From NCBI GenBank assembly GCA_002293145.1, contig DBCO01000032.1, forward strand, positions 59,916-110,863: a stretch of DNA of 50,948 nucleotides, written 5' to 3'. Positions within the stretch are counted from its first letter, which is position 1. Every line of letters starts with the position of its first letter. Below the pieces are notes generated by a model. It ran no database searches, had not been told where the DNA came from, and was given only the letters and a program-made list of their open reading frames with translations. This document shows positions 1 to 11,200 of the stretch, piece after piece. Position numbers and translations under genes: made by a program. The stretch comes from Akkermansiaceae bacterium UBA956 (GTDB taxonomy: Bacteria; Verrucomicrobiota; Verrucomicrobiia; Verrucomicrobiales; Akkermansiaceae).

Positions 1-64
1 TCCTACTTTCCCACTTTCCCACTTCTTCCTTGCCAGCTTTATGAGGGTGAATAAGATTGGGCTT

Positions 65-1003
65 ATGGCGGTTATTAGTTTTGTTTCGTTGCCGATGGAG
101 CGGGTGTGGGGTGGTCGGGCGCTGGAGACGGCCTACGGTCGGACCTTGCCGAAAGAGGATGGCGTATATGGCGAGGCCTGGGAGTTGGTGGATCGGCCGC
201 AGGAGCAATCGGTGGTGGCGCAGGGCGGCTATGCCGGGAAGACCTTGCATGAGTTGTGGACGGAGCAGCGGGAGTTGTTGTTTGGCGAAGGCTTGCCGGA
301 TAGCGAGCGGTTTCCGTTATTGGTGAAAATTTTGGATGCACGGGATGATTTGTCGATCCAAGTGCATCCGCCGGCGCATTTGGCAGAGTCCTTAGCGGGC
401 GAGCCGAAGACGGAAATGTGGTACATCGCCGAGGCGGCGGCGGACGCGCAATTGTATGTCGGGCTGCGGTCCGGCGTGGACCGTGGGAGTTTTGAAAAAG
501 CGATCGAGCAGGGGACGGTGGCGGAGCAAGTGCATGCGATCGCGGTGCGTGGTGGGGACTCGATCTTTATTCCATCGGGCCGTTTGCATGCGATTGGTGC
601 GGGATTGTTGATTTTTGAAATCCAGCAAAACTCGGATACGACGTATCGGGTATTTGATTGGAATCGTCTGGGCCTGGATGGCAAAGCGCGAGAGCTGCAT
701 GTGGCGGCATCGCTAGCGAGCATTGATTTTTCTGATATTGAGCCGCAGATGGATGTGCCGCAAGGGAATGTGCTCGCGCTGTGTGAATTTTTCCTAGTGG
801 AGAAATTTGTGTTAGCGCCGCGCACGACGGTGGGCAATGCGCACAGCGAGCGGTTTGCGTTACTGACGATTGTGGAAGGAGCCTTAGAGGATGCCAGTGG
901 CCAGCGTTGGGAGCGCGGGGCGACGGTGTTGTTGACGCGGGGAAATGAGCATCTGAGTGCGGTGCTGCCGAGTGTGGTATTGCGGACTTCCATTCCTTGT
1001 TAG
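65..1003 (+). CDS. manA: Class I mannose-6-phosphate isomerase (cupin)
   Basis: Interconverts mannose-6-phosphate and fructose-6-phosphate in the cytoplasm, feeding mannose into glycolysis or GDP-mannose into surface glycans. The family is recognised from the N-terminal 'MERVWGG', the metal-site stretch 'IQVHPPAHLA' (about residues 98-107), 'EPKTEMWYI' (about 113-121) and the conserved 'PSGRLHAIG' and 'EIQQNSDTTYRVFDW' blocks (about 170-199). About 312 residues is the short Bacillus-like length rather than the 390-residue enterobacterial form. I chose the ATG at 65, because the family begins close to that point; an in-frame ATG at 41 would add eight atypical residues. No Shine-Dalgarno sequence is seen at either. 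The gene stands alone and is convergent with the nuclease gene across a repeat-filled gap. Confidence 0.93.
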   Translation: MAVISFVSLPMERVWGGRALETAYGRTLPKEDGVYGEAWELVDRPQEQSVVAQGGYAGKTLHELWTEQRELLFGEGLPDSERFPLLVKILDARDDLSIQVHPPAHLAESLAGEPKTEMWYIAEAAADAQLYVGLRSGVDRGSFEKAIEQGTVAEQVHAIAVRGGDSIFIPSGRLHAIGAGLLIFEIQQNSDTTYRVFDWNRLGLDGKARELHVAASLASIDFSDIEPQMDVPQGNVLALCEFFLVEKFVLAPRTTVGNAHSERFALLTIVEGALEDASGQRWERGATVLLTRGNEHLSAVLPSVVLRTSIPC

Positions 1004-1283
1004 GGTGAAGAGTTTTGAATTTGATTAACCGCTCTTGTCCTGCCGTAGCCTTGGCGAAGGAGGAAAGTTCGCGAAGGCTCGAAGGGTTGATTTGAGTTGA
1101 TTTGATTTGGGAACCACGGATGGACACGGAGGAACACCGATGTAAAGTCAGGTTGAAATGGTTAGCGCGAAGAGTTGATTTGATTTCCGATCCTCCGTCG
1201 CCATCCGGCTATGGAAGGACAAGTTGTTGATGTTTGATTTTTGATTTGGAAGAGTTTTTCCTGCGCACTTCACGCTCGTAACT
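1004..1283. repeat. Repeat-filled convergent intergenic region with an inverted pair
   Basis: This gap between two convergent genes holds no credible gene. About 30 bp at 1034-1063 recur in reverse complement at 1192-1223; both copies read as variants of 'cctcc(t/g)tcgcca..ggct(a)' followed by 'ggacaag' on one strand or the other. Between them lies 'aaccacggatggacacgg' (from 1112), a phrase of the dispersed 'cggagacacgg' type. 'gagttgatttgattt' occurs twice (about 1094 and 1173). The arrangement looks like several small dispersed elements landed on each other. No T-tailed hairpin typical of an intrinsic terminator was found. Confidence 0.6.
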
Positions 1284-2153
1284 TCATTGAAAATCCAGAT
1301 GCGGTTTGATTTTTTTGAGGGTGGCAGGGCCGATACCGGGGACCTTGAGGAGATCTTCGTGTTTTGAGAAGGGTCGTTTTTCGATGATGCGGTTGGCCAT
1401 GGCTGCGCCGATTCCGGGGAGTTTTATGAGTTCGGAGTGGTTGGCGGTGTTGGGGTTGATTTTTTTGCCATTGAGGTCTTTGGCGGCGTCGATGCCGATC
1501 TGGTCTTGGGCATCTTCGTTGCGTTGTTGTTTGCGCTCGGCGGGCAGTTGTTCCCAGTCGGTGAGGCTCCAGACGCCGCGTTTGGCGCCGGCGGCTTGGA
1601 GCTCTAGGTCTTTGAGCGCGACACCGTAGGCCTCGCCGCTGAGAGTGGTCTGGTGGTAGGTGGTACGGATAACGCCGTAGGCGCGGGCTAGGCCTTGTTT
1701 TACGAGTTCTTCGGCAAGATCTTTGCCATCGGCAGTGACGATGAAGGCGTAGACACGGGTGAAGTTGGCATCGCCGCGGGCATCGGCGAGTGCGGTGTGC
1801 ACGGTGAAGGGTTGTTGCAGCGCGGTGGCGACAAATTGCGCGGCTTTTTCGCCGTAGCTTTTGGCGATGTCAGCGGCTTTTTGTGGATCGGGATCGATTT
1901 TGGTGATGCCGAAGTAGCTGCGCTGGGCGCGGAGGCGTCGGCTATCGGTGGTATCGGTGACATGCCATTCGATGCAATCGGCGCCGTAGAGTCGGACGCT
2001 GAAGGCTGTTTGGCCGGGTGGTTTGATGAGAAAGCTATCGCCATCGCCCCAAGCGGTTTTCTCGAAGGTGCAGTTGGGGAATGATTGCAAGGGCTTTTGT
2101 GCGAGTGCGGGTATGAGGGAGAGGAGTAGTAGGAATAGGGTGAACAAAGGCAT
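1284..2153 (-). CDS. Secreted thermonuclease-like (SNase) protein with ComEA-type helix-hairpin-helix tail
   Basis: Predicted secreted nuclease of about 289 residues. A hydrophobic signal peptide (MPLFTLFLLLLSLIPALAQ) is followed by a staphylococcal-nuclease fold: 'VRLYGADCIEWH' near the start, then 'ALADARGDANFTRVYAFI' and 'LVKQGLARAYG', which match the family's Arg/Glu-Asp and 'lv..GlA.vy' signatures. The last 60 residues, from 'INPNTANHSELIKLPGIGAAMANRIIE' on, are a ComEA-like pair of helix-hairpin-helix motifs that bind DNA without sequence preference. Fusion of the two suggests a periplasmic or extracellular DNA-degrading or DNA-binding enzyme. A TTG start at 2171 is possible; the ATG at 2153 gives a cleaner signal peptide. 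The catalytic residues were not all checked one by one. Confidence 0.85.
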   Translation of the reverse strand: MPLFTLFLLLLSLIPALAQKPLQSFPNCTFEKTAWGDGDSFLIKPPGQTAFSVRLYGADCIEWHVTDTTDSRRLRAQRSYFGITKIDPDPQKAADIAKSYGEKAAQFVATALQQPFTVHTALADARGDANFTRVYAFIVTADGKDLAEELVKQGLARAYGVIRTTYHQTTLSGEAYGVALKDLELQAAGAKRGVWSLTDWEQLPAERKQQRNEDAQDQIGIDAAKDLNGKKINPNTANHSELIKLPGIGAAMANRIIEKRPFSKHEDLLKVPGIGPATLKKIKPHLDFQ

Positions 2154-2229
2154 GAAGTTGTGGGTGAGCAATGATGGGTGAGGAGTGACTTGTAACTTTC
2201 GACGTTGGACTTTTAGAGCTTAGACTCAA

Positions 2230-5200
2230 TCAAGGGTTGGTGATGACGGCGCGGCCGTATTTTTTGATGGAGTTGGCGGGGCTGCGGACTTCGAGTAGGG
2301 TGGGTGTGTTGGTGATGATGATGTTGCCCGCGGAGCTCCAGTGGAGCATGTCGGTAGAGAACTCGACTTGATAGATGAGGTCAGTGGCGTTGGGGTTTTT
2401 GGTGACGTTGAGTTGCAGGTGTTTTTCACCATTGAGCTCGACGGTATCAGCGGTGGGGCCGCCGTTGGCGTTGGCGATGGTAGGATCGGTGCCGAATGCG
2501 TATTCGAGCAGGTTGGGAATGGAATCGTTGTCGGGATCGGCGAGGTTTTCGGCATCTTGTGGATTGGTGATCATGCTGAAGTGATCATCTCGCCATGCTT
2601 GGATGGGAGTCGCGGTGGCGGTGACGATCATGTCATCGAAGGTTTGCACTTCGGAGTCATGGGCAATCAAGCGCAGAGAATAAGTACCGACGGCTGAAAA
2701 CGAGGCTGTGGATGTGGCGGATGATGCGTCAGAAAATTCGACACTGCTCGGACCTGCGATTTTTGACCAGGTGAGCGTGTGAGTTCCGGGGTTGCTAGGC
2801 AATGCATCATCGGATGAGCTGCCGGCGAGTGTGGCGGATTGGGGGAGCTGGATGGTTTGGTCGGGGCCAGCGTTGACCAGCGCGCCGACATTGGCGGAGC
2901 TTGAGACGAAGGAGGCACTCGAGACGGTGCCAATGACTGTATTGTTGACCGAGCCGCTCGCTGCACCGATGCCGACGTATACGGGGTTACTCAGGGTGAG
3001 GTTGATGGTTCCGCTTTGCGTCCAGGTGGTGCCGTTTGTCGAGATAAAGCCCGTGACGGATGAACCTGTGCGCACCAGTCGCACCCAGCGATCGCCGCTG
3101 GCCCAGGGGTTTTGGGTGACAGTGCCTGCTCCGTCGTTGGTGGCGCGCGTGGCCCAGATGTAGTTGGTAAATGATGTGCCGATGAAGGCCTGTGCTGTTC
3201 CCGAGTTGGTGCCTTGGCGGATGGCGAGGCCTACTCGTTCGCTGGTGCTGCCTTGCGCATCATTGCAGGTGACTTTGGCAATCATTTCAAAATCCCCGAC
3301 GAAGGGCATCGAACCAAAGGATCCGACGTCATTGGTTTGTGTACTGAAGGCGCGACCACCCACAGCGATAGTGTAGGTGCCAGTTGGGGCGTTAAACGAT
3401 TGCGTGCCGGGAGGGTTGGGACTGCCGAGGTCTTGCCATGTGGGCGAAAATACGGTGGGAACGTTGACGTGGACGGTGACGTCATCGCTTGTCGATTGCT
3501 GTCCATCAGATGCTGTGAGACGTAGCACATAGGTGCCCGATGATGAGAATAGGGCTGTTGATGCGGGGAGGTTGGGCGTTTCAAATGTGACGCTACCGGG
3601 GCCGCTGACTTTGCTCCATTCTTGCGTGAGCACTGCGGGGGTAGGCGTGCCATCATCATTGACTTCGGCTGCGAGAATGATGCCCACAGCTGCGGGAATG
3701 GCCACGGTGGAGGCAGTCGGGCTGGTGATATTGACGATGGGTGGTGAGTCATCGTCCTCGATGGTGAAGTTGACGGTATCGGGCGAGCCGATCAGATAAC
3801 CGCCGCTGTTGATGGTTATTTCCAAGGTTTCGGGCCCCTCTAACAAAGTATCGTTGATCGGTAGAATCGATAAGGTTGCGGATGTTTGGCCATCGGGAAT
3901 GATGATGGATCCCGTGAGAGTGGCATAGTCTGCTGCCGTTGCTGTTCCGGTGATGGTGTAGTTGACCGTTAGATCGCCAAGGTTGGTCAGGCGGTTGAAG
4001 GTGCATGAGGCGGGATTGCTGCCGGTTTCTGAAATGATCGAATCGGCAGCGGTCAAGGTGACGGTTTGTGAGCTGGCGCTGACATTGAGGTCATCGTAGG
4101 TTTTGACAAAGCCATCATCGGCAAGGAGGCGGAGCGCGTAGGTGCCATCGGTGGAGAAAAGGACTTCTGACTGTGCGGCATTCGGTGTGGCAAATGTCGC
4201 CGTGCCGGGTCCGCTGAGTTGTTGCCATGTGTAGCTGACGTTGGCTGGGAGATTGGGCAAGTTGTCATCTGAGGTGACGCTGGTGAGATTTGCGATGAGA
4301 GAGGTGACTGATTGATCGGCGCCGACGGCTACCAGTGGCGCTTTGTTTGCTGCGGTCGAGGTCACGGTGAGATTGTCAAATGTTACGCTCGCAGTGCCGG
4401 ATGATGTGTTCGAGCAGAGAGTGAATCCGATGAAATACTGCGATGGCATGGTGATGGTCTGCGCGGTGCCTTCTTGCGTCCATGTGATGCCATCAGCGGA
4501 GCGGAAAGCGGAAATTAAGTCACCTGTTTTGACGAGTCTTATCCAATAAGGTGCGGTGAGTGCGGCAGTATTGCTATTGGTGGTGCTGCCTCCTGTGCTG
4601 CTGCGATATTGATAGGCCATACCATTTGATGGCGTCATGACGGCCGATGCGTGCTTGGCATTCGGCTCGGTGGTAGAACGAATTTGCACGCCTGCCTTCG
4701 ACCAGCTGGCGGTGGTGCCACTGATCGAGACGACGCGTGCACTGATCGTGCAATCACCGCTGTGGGCTTGGAAGGTTGTGAAAACATTGTCGGCCGTGCC
4801 CCACAAATCTCCGGTGCGTGCCGTGAGCGTGTGAGCGCCAGCATTCTCGGTGTATGTTCCGCTGACACCAAGCGTGCCGACATCGCGACCGATCAGTGCA
4901 TCAGTGCCGCCGACATGGACGACGACATCGCGTGCGGTGCTCAGGGAGCCATCCGTTGCGCTCAAGCGCAGAACGTATCGGCCACCGGCGGAAAATGTGG
5001 CACCTGTTGTGGTCGAGGAAGCTGAGGTAAATGTCACAGTGCCGGGTCCGCTTACTTTGCTCCATTGTGTCAATAGTGGATTTGGCAAGCCATCATCGGT
5101 CGCCGTGGCTTCTAACAAAATTGCTGGTGCTGATGGCAGTACAGCAGTTTGTGCGAACGGTGAAAGGATGGTGACAACAGGAGCAACATCATTGTCTTCG

Positions 5201-8200
5201 ATCGATGCACCAGCATACGACGCGCTGCTCAAGGTGTAGGAAGCGGATGAGCTGAGCGTGACCAAAATGAATTCGTCGCCTTCTTGGAGGAGATCATCGA
5301 TCGGAGTAATGGTGATATTTGCCGAGCTTGCGCCAGCGGGAATGGTGATGTTGCTGCCAATGGATACGAAGTCGCTGCCCGATGTCGCCGAGCCGCTGGT
5401 GGTGAAATTGACCGTCAGCGCATTTGTGGTCGAACCGACACGAGAAACGGTGAGTATTCCTGTGCCAACTCCGGCCTCGGTAGCGGTTCCATCAGCGATG
5501 GTTATGCTGACTACGGGACTATCGTCGTCTAACAAATTCACGGTGGCAGAACTCGGTGAGCCGATGCTGTAAGCCGCATTAGCAGTGAGAGTGAGAATGA
5601 TGGTTTCGGTGCTTTCGAGTGTGGCATCGTTGAGGCTATTGATGGGAACTTGCGTTGAAGTTTCGCCAGCAGGGATGGTGACACTGGTGCCGAGAGAACT
5701 GTAATCCACGCCAGAAGTAGCGCTGCCGCTGGCGGTGAAATTCACGGTCAATGGAGCTGCGGTGGCGCCGGCGCGGGTGATGGTGAATTGACCTGGGTCA
5801 GAATTTTCAGTAGCAGAGTTGTCATTAGCAATGACGCTGAGGACGGGGAAATCGTCATCAAGAACTGTCAGCGTGTGCAATGATTTCGCCCCGAGTGTGG
5901 CGCCTGTGGGAGCAGTCAAGGTGACGGCTAGTGTTTCCGCTGTTTCCTCTAACAAATCATTGACGATGCTGTGTGGGATCACCAAGGCCGTATCGCCAGG
6001 GGCAAATGTCAACGTGCCTGAGGTGAGTGTGTAATCCGATTCTGCGGTGGCGGTGCCCGCGGTGACCGCGTAGTTGACCGAGATCGCTTGATCCATTTGG
6101 CGATTGAGCGTGACGAGTAGATCGGCGGCAGGTGCATACTCCGCAGAAGAGGTCGCGGCTTTGGCGAATTCAATTTTCGGCAAAGGATTGACCGTAGAGT
6201 TGTCGCTGATGGCAAGCGCATGCGAGGTCCGCGTGCCGAATCCAGCTCCGGTCACACGACGCAAGCTGAGGGTGGCGTATTCAGTGGATTCGATGATGTT
6301 GTCATCGATGACGCTGATGCGAAAGGTTTTCGATGTTTCGCCGGGAGCAAAGCTCAGGGTGAGAGTTTTTTGTGCGACATTCATTTCATCTAACAATCCG
6401 TAGTCTACCATGTCGGCCAGGGCACCGGTGGCGGTGGTGGGTCGGTATTGAAAAGCGACACTGTTCGAGGGCGAGACGCAAGTGAATGCTTGTGGCGTGC
6501 GTGGGTAGAGCGTGCTGCGAATCATCACGCCTGCCTTCGCGGATGTAGACGTGTTGGTTTGGCTGGTGACGCGGGCGGTGATGGTGGTATCGCCTTCGAT
6601 TTCCTGATAGACGTAGTGAAATTCATCGGTGCTGTTCCAGACATCGGTGCCACTACCATTGACCGTAAACGTCCCTGCGCTCTGTGAGTACGAACCCGCG
6701 ATGCCGACAGCGCCGATGTCTTGATTTTTCCAAACGCCTGTAGCGCCTGTGATGTTGACATTGGTGAAAGTAGCGGTGCACAAGGCGGCATTGTTTAAGG
6801 CGCACGAGAAAAGCCCGACGTAGGCTTTTTGTCCCATGGGAATGGTCTGCGTCGTGCCGACTTGCGTCCACGTGCTGCCATCGGCCGAACGGAATGAGGA
6901 AATGCTTTCACCACTGCGTACTAAGCGAACCCAGTAAGGCACGGCGAGACCTGTGCTGTTCACATTAGTCATGTTTGAGCTGCCGCTATTGGCATAGACT
7001 TCCACGGTGACAGGGCTAGCTGAAACTCCACTTAGGTTGACGGTAATGTTGCGGTATTGTTCTTCACCAGACGCTGCACTGGCATCAGGAGACTCTAACA
7101 CCCGACTGCCACTTTGAGCAAATTGCACACCGAGTGGCATCGTCTCATTGTCCTCGATCCACAGCGTCGCGTTGTTGATGCCGATGCTGTATTCGCTGGC
7201 GGCAGCTGCTGTCACCTGCACCGAGACATTTTCAAATCCCTCCTGTGCGGTATCGTTGGTTACTGCGAGATCCACATTCACTCCGTCCGCGCCATCGGGA
7301 ATCACTACCGTGCCGGGAAGCGTGGTGAAATCGACACCATTGGTGGCGGTGCCCGTCACCGCGTAGTTGACCGTGAGTGCGCCTGTGGTGAGAGCGGTGA
7401 AATCTTTGTTGCGCCGATAGAACCAGAATTTTCCGTTAGCCGAGCCTTCTTTGGGCGATGAGTTGTAGGCATCCACGCCGACGATCACATTGGATCCATC
7501 GTTGTCGCGAATGTAGAGAGTGGCGGTGTCATCACCATAGAAAACATACGCGGGATCAGGAGTGAGAGTCACAATGATGGTTTCGGCATTTTCTAACAAA
7601 GCGTCATCGGTGACAGTGATCGGAACGGCAACGGTTGTCAGTGCGCCCGCGGTCGTGGTCACATTGGTCGTGCCAGAAATGCTCGTATAATCTGTGCCAT
7701 TGGTCGCGGTGCCGCTGATGGTATATTTCACCGCAACAGTTCCGGCTGTAGGGCTGGTGACGCGGAGTTGGAATGAACCATTGTTGCCCTCAGCGATGGA
7801 TCCATCGTTGACGCCGATGCCGACGTGGGCGCGCGTGCCATCGTTATCGGCGATGGTAACGGTAGCTTTGTTGGCTGTGCCGACTTGATAAATGCCATTG
7901 CTGGAAGAACCGATTTGCAAGACCACAGGCTCAGCAACTTCGCCATGGGCGTCATCGTATGGGGTGATCACGACCGATGCCGCACTTTGCCCCGCAGGGA
8001 TCGTGACGGCACCGGGCAGAACTTCGTAGTCTTGTCCATGAACAGCGCGCCCGGCGACGCTATAAAAAATCGTGAGCGGATCGTTGGTAGAGCCTGTGCG
8101 ACGTATCACAAAAATCCCTTGATCCAGCGAAGCTTCCGCAGCATTCGCATCGGCGGCCTCGATGCTAACAACGGCAATGTCATCGTCCATGATGCTCGCC

Positions 8201-11200
8201 GTGGCATTGTTCGCTGTGGAGTCGATCAAATAGGCCGCATTGGTGGACAGTGTGAGTTTGACATCCTCGATGATCTCGGTGAGCGAGTCATTGATGGGGG
8301 TGAGCGCAACCGTCGCGGAACTGGCACCAGCAGGAATGGTCACAGAGGGACTGATCGTCGCGTAGTCGCTGCCATTTCCGGCATTGCCCGAAATCGCAAA
8401 ATTCACTGCCAGCGGCGAAGTTGTCACCCCAGTGCGCGTGACCGTCCAAGTAGCGCTACCACCTGCCTCTTGGGCAAAATCATCGAAGCAGGCAATCGAG
8501 ATTTTTGGCAGTGAAGTGTCGTTATCATTGATGACCTGAGTCGTCACACCATTACCCGCGATCAAGTAACTGCTGTCGTTCGCCAATTCTAACACAATGG
8601 TTTCTGGACCCTCAGCAGAAGTGTCGTTGGTGATGTTCGTGGTGACATCGAGAGACGCCGCGCCAGCGGGGATGGTGAAATTCTGATAGACGCTGTTGGT
8701 GATGTAGTCAGGTGAAAAATTGTAGTCCGTTCCCTTCGTGGCAGTGCCGCGCACCACCATCGTACGCACGACGAGTGCTGATGTCGTCACCCCCGTTCGC
8801 GTGATGGTAAATTTCCCTGCTGTGCCACCTTCGGTGCCGTTAGTGGTGGCAATGGTCAGGCGTGGCACCTGTGATGCGGTAAAATTGGCATTCACTTGGG
8901 ATGGCCCTACGCTGAGTGGATTCGAAAATGTGTTCGAAAATGAATAGCCATAAGAGAGTGCAGAAAGCGTATAGGTGCCTGCGGAAAGATTCGCCAGATT
9001 GTAGAAACCATCGCTATCGGAATAGGTGATTTTTCCTGCACCGTTGCTGATGAGCACATCGGCCACGCCTGTGGAGCCATTGGTGACTCGACCAGAAATC
9101 TGATAGACTGTGGGATTGCCTGCAGTGATTGTCACAGTGCGCACCGCAGTTTTACCCTTCATGTCGCTGACGCGGCAAATGATTGTACGCTGCGTGGCAG
9201 ATGCGTAAGTTTTCGAGACCACGGATTGATTGAGTGATTCCGAGCCATCGCCAAAATCCCAGGAATAGGCGAGCGTATCGCCATCCGGATCGCTGGCGGT
9301 GGCGGTGTAGGTGACGCTGGCACCCGTCGGCACGAAAAGACTGGAGGCAGTAAGAGCAAGAGTGGGTGCTTGATTGCTGGCGAAGTCGCCTTTTTGAATC
9401 ATCACATCGAGCGATGGCGGTGTGGTTGTATTGCGAGCTAAGGGAGTGATGTGTAGTCCCGCTTCGTAGTCCGAAAATGTTCGGCCCACGACTACTCCCG
9501 CGTCGTTTTTGCTATCGGGCGAGCCAGGGGTGGTATCGATCTGCAACGCATTGCCCGCGATGCCAGTCCATGCACCCCACTGGATGCCGAGGCTCCAAGG
9601 TTGATGGGAGCTGATGGAATTGACGCGATAGTCGAGCCAATAGTGTCGACTGGTGTCTTTCTGCAACTTGATAGCGTAGCGGTTATTGAGATCGAGCGCA
9701 GGTTGGTCAAAGGCATGAATGCGATAGAGTCCCGATTGTGGTTCGGTGTAAATGTTGCGCGCGGTGAGCCACTTCAACTTGTTTTTCGCAAAGGTATTGT
9801 AGTGGCCTTTTTCGTTCACGCCATAGGCATTGCCCATCACGTCGAATTGATGGCCGTATTCTTGATTCGCTCCCGTGCCGATCGCACTTTGGCCGCTGGT
9901 ATCCCAGAAATTCGCATGTGCCAAGCCAAGGGAGTGACCGATTTCATGAATCAATACCGCCAGTCCCTCGTCAAATACCCATACGCTATCACCACCGCCC
10001 CAGCCACCTGCGCCACGCGTGACACCGCCAGAGTAGCGCATGACGATGCAGTCGTAGTTTGCGGAATCGTAACCCAAACGTCGTGCTTCTTCTCGTCCAT
10101 GTGATTGCATCAATCCAAGGCCATCGACCTCGGCATCCTTGGCCAAGTACCAGGTGGAGGTGTGTGGCATCACGATCGTTGGCGTCACCGCCCATGTCAT
10201 TGAAAGTTTGCCATAAGAGTTTTCCTGGTAATACTTATCCGCCTTGTGCATCAATTCCTCGCAAGCGGTGCGTGAGCCCGGTTCGCGCATGTGATCAGGA
10301 AAAGCAGCGCGTATAAAAAGCACGCGCAGATTGCCCTTCACGCCGATACCAGTGGTGATGATATTCTGCGATCCAGCAGGACCACCTTGCCCTGCGATCA
10401 CGGCTTGCTCGTAGATCACGGTGTGCGAGCCATCGCAGAGGTAAACGATTTTTCCTGCCACTTCCACCGCGGGTTCCTCGGCGGAATACGTCGCGTTCGC
10501 CGCAGCTTTCGCCGTGCTCTTTTCGGAAACGGGGCACCAATCTTGTTTCTCAACATTGGCGGCGATGCGTTCGCCATCTTCCAGTGGCCGCAGTGGGCTT
10601 TCGGCTACGGCAAATTGTCGGTCAATCGCGACGCCCCATACTTTCGCCTCGCGCAAAAAATGATCATCAATGCGTGTGCCATATACGTTGGCAAAAAGCG
10701 ACAACTCCCCATCAGCGGAGGCAAACATCGGTTGCGAAAAAACTTCGTTCGGCAAGCGCGCTTCGCCCTCCTGTGGCATGCGAAACATCACGCGATAATC
10801 ACCACTCGCCGAGACACGTTTTTCGAGTTGTGCGATGATCGGCTCCGGCAATTCCTGACGATCGACGATGGGAACGGCATTTTTCAAGGCGAGTTCTGGA
10901 TTCGCTTGGATGAGAGTTTTGAAATGAGCACGCCGCGCGATCGCCAATTCCACGCCCTTGGTTTCCAGCACTCGACGCTCCTGCGGAGAGGCTTTTTTCC
11001 ATTCCTTGGTCCACTGAGAAAAGGCCTCGATTGCCGAAAAATCCACTTCTTCGATTTGCGGTTTGATCAAACGCTGAGGAAATTTTTCGCGCACATTCGC
11101 TGTTGGCGCGGTCGAGTTGAATGTTGTAGCTGCTGTGGCTGCACTTGCTTCTCGGTTGCGGGGCTCGGCCGCGTTGTTCGCTGGCAATGAGGGTTGCGAT

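Noticed and set aside
10291..11190. Long plus-strand open frame opposite the giant gene, and similar ones at 16313-17137, 24073-25146 and 13820-14140.
   Set aside because: They lie antisense to well-supported genes and show no domain or signal; they are shadows of GC-rich coding sequence.
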